Of a stretch of 64,000 nt of DNA, positions 63,961-64,000 are shown one piece after another (the first letter of the stretch is position 1; each line of letters begins with the position of its first letter). The position numbers and the translations under genes are program-made. Location: the NCBI GenBank assembly GCA_963580285.1, contig OY757015.1, positions 130,652,217 through 130,716,216 on the forward strand, read 5' to 3'. The DNA comes from Lucinisca nassula. Its lineage: Eukaryota > Mollusca > Bivalvia > Lucinida > Lucinidae. Under the pieces are notes generated by a model. The model was given only the letters and a program-made list of their open reading frames with translations. It made no database searches and was not told the DNA's origin.

Positions 63961-64000
63961 TGCAAGTTTTGTAAATTTGTATTTAACGGCCCAGTCAACA

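Overview
This is a gene-poor, repeat-saturated stretch of a eukaryotic nuclear genome, most likely a marine mollusc or a close lophotrochozoan. The inference rests on long arrays of diverged units rich in GGTCAAGGTCA-type words, element ends like GGGCCATGATGGCCC with GCTCACCTGA, tRNA-derived SINEs with ACTCACTCACT tails, and very abundant Penelope-like elements of the N-terminal-endonuclease (Naiad-like) type. Species cannot be decided. Only one piece of host coding sequence is convincing: a 165-bp phase 1-1 exon (34,188-34,352) resembling the C-terminal part of a D8C (OIT3/GP2/uromodulin-type) extracellular domain.

Layout. 1-11 kb: SINE families A to E, CT microsatellites, a 170-bp palindrome and two array-bearing elements (a degenerate array at 3.7-4.8 kb and a 12-unit, ~166-bp array at 5.5-7.5 kb). 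11.5-17.9 kb (minus strand): a decayed DIRS/Ngaro-like tyrosine-recombinase retrotransposon with gag zinc knuckle, RT, RNase H, recombinase and A1-ORFs-B1-A2-B2 split direct repeats; a TA-flanked MITE and a 1.9-kb TIR element are nested in it. 18-26.9 kb: a hammerhead-ribozyme tandem array, three satellite-like arrays and a second copy of the TIR element. 26.9-32.4 kb: minus-strand Naiad-like fragments nested in one another plus a second ribozyme locus. 33-34.4 kb: a MITE, a 343-bp tandem duplication carrying tRNA-like heads, then the host exon. 35.8-37.1 kb: a full-length mariner with perfect 26-bp TIRs and a broken transposase. 37-46.4 kb: Naiad-like copies in both orientations, including one that shows the GIY-YIG endonuclease and CxC linker, and a seven-unit hammerhead array (40.04-41.81 kb) flanked by a 15-17 bp target duplication. 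46.4-48.6 kb: no recognisable gene. 48.6-51.5 kb: a 2.9-kb TA-flanked element with 44-bp TIRs. 51.7-55.2 kb: a second Naiad-like lineage broken by two TSD-flanked insertions, one of which contains another ribozyme array. 55.6-64 kb: more arrays, a dead Tc1 transposase and Naiad fragments.

The most notable system is the set of type I hammerhead ribozymes in ~260-bp tandem units (retrozymes). Nine intact or near-intact and five altered copies occur at four main loci plus one diverged remnant. Two loci show target-site duplications and sit inside Naiad-like sequence, so they behave as inserted retroelements and not as local satellite expansions. No intact transposase or reverse transcriptase is left in the window, so any mobilisation must come from copies elsewhere.
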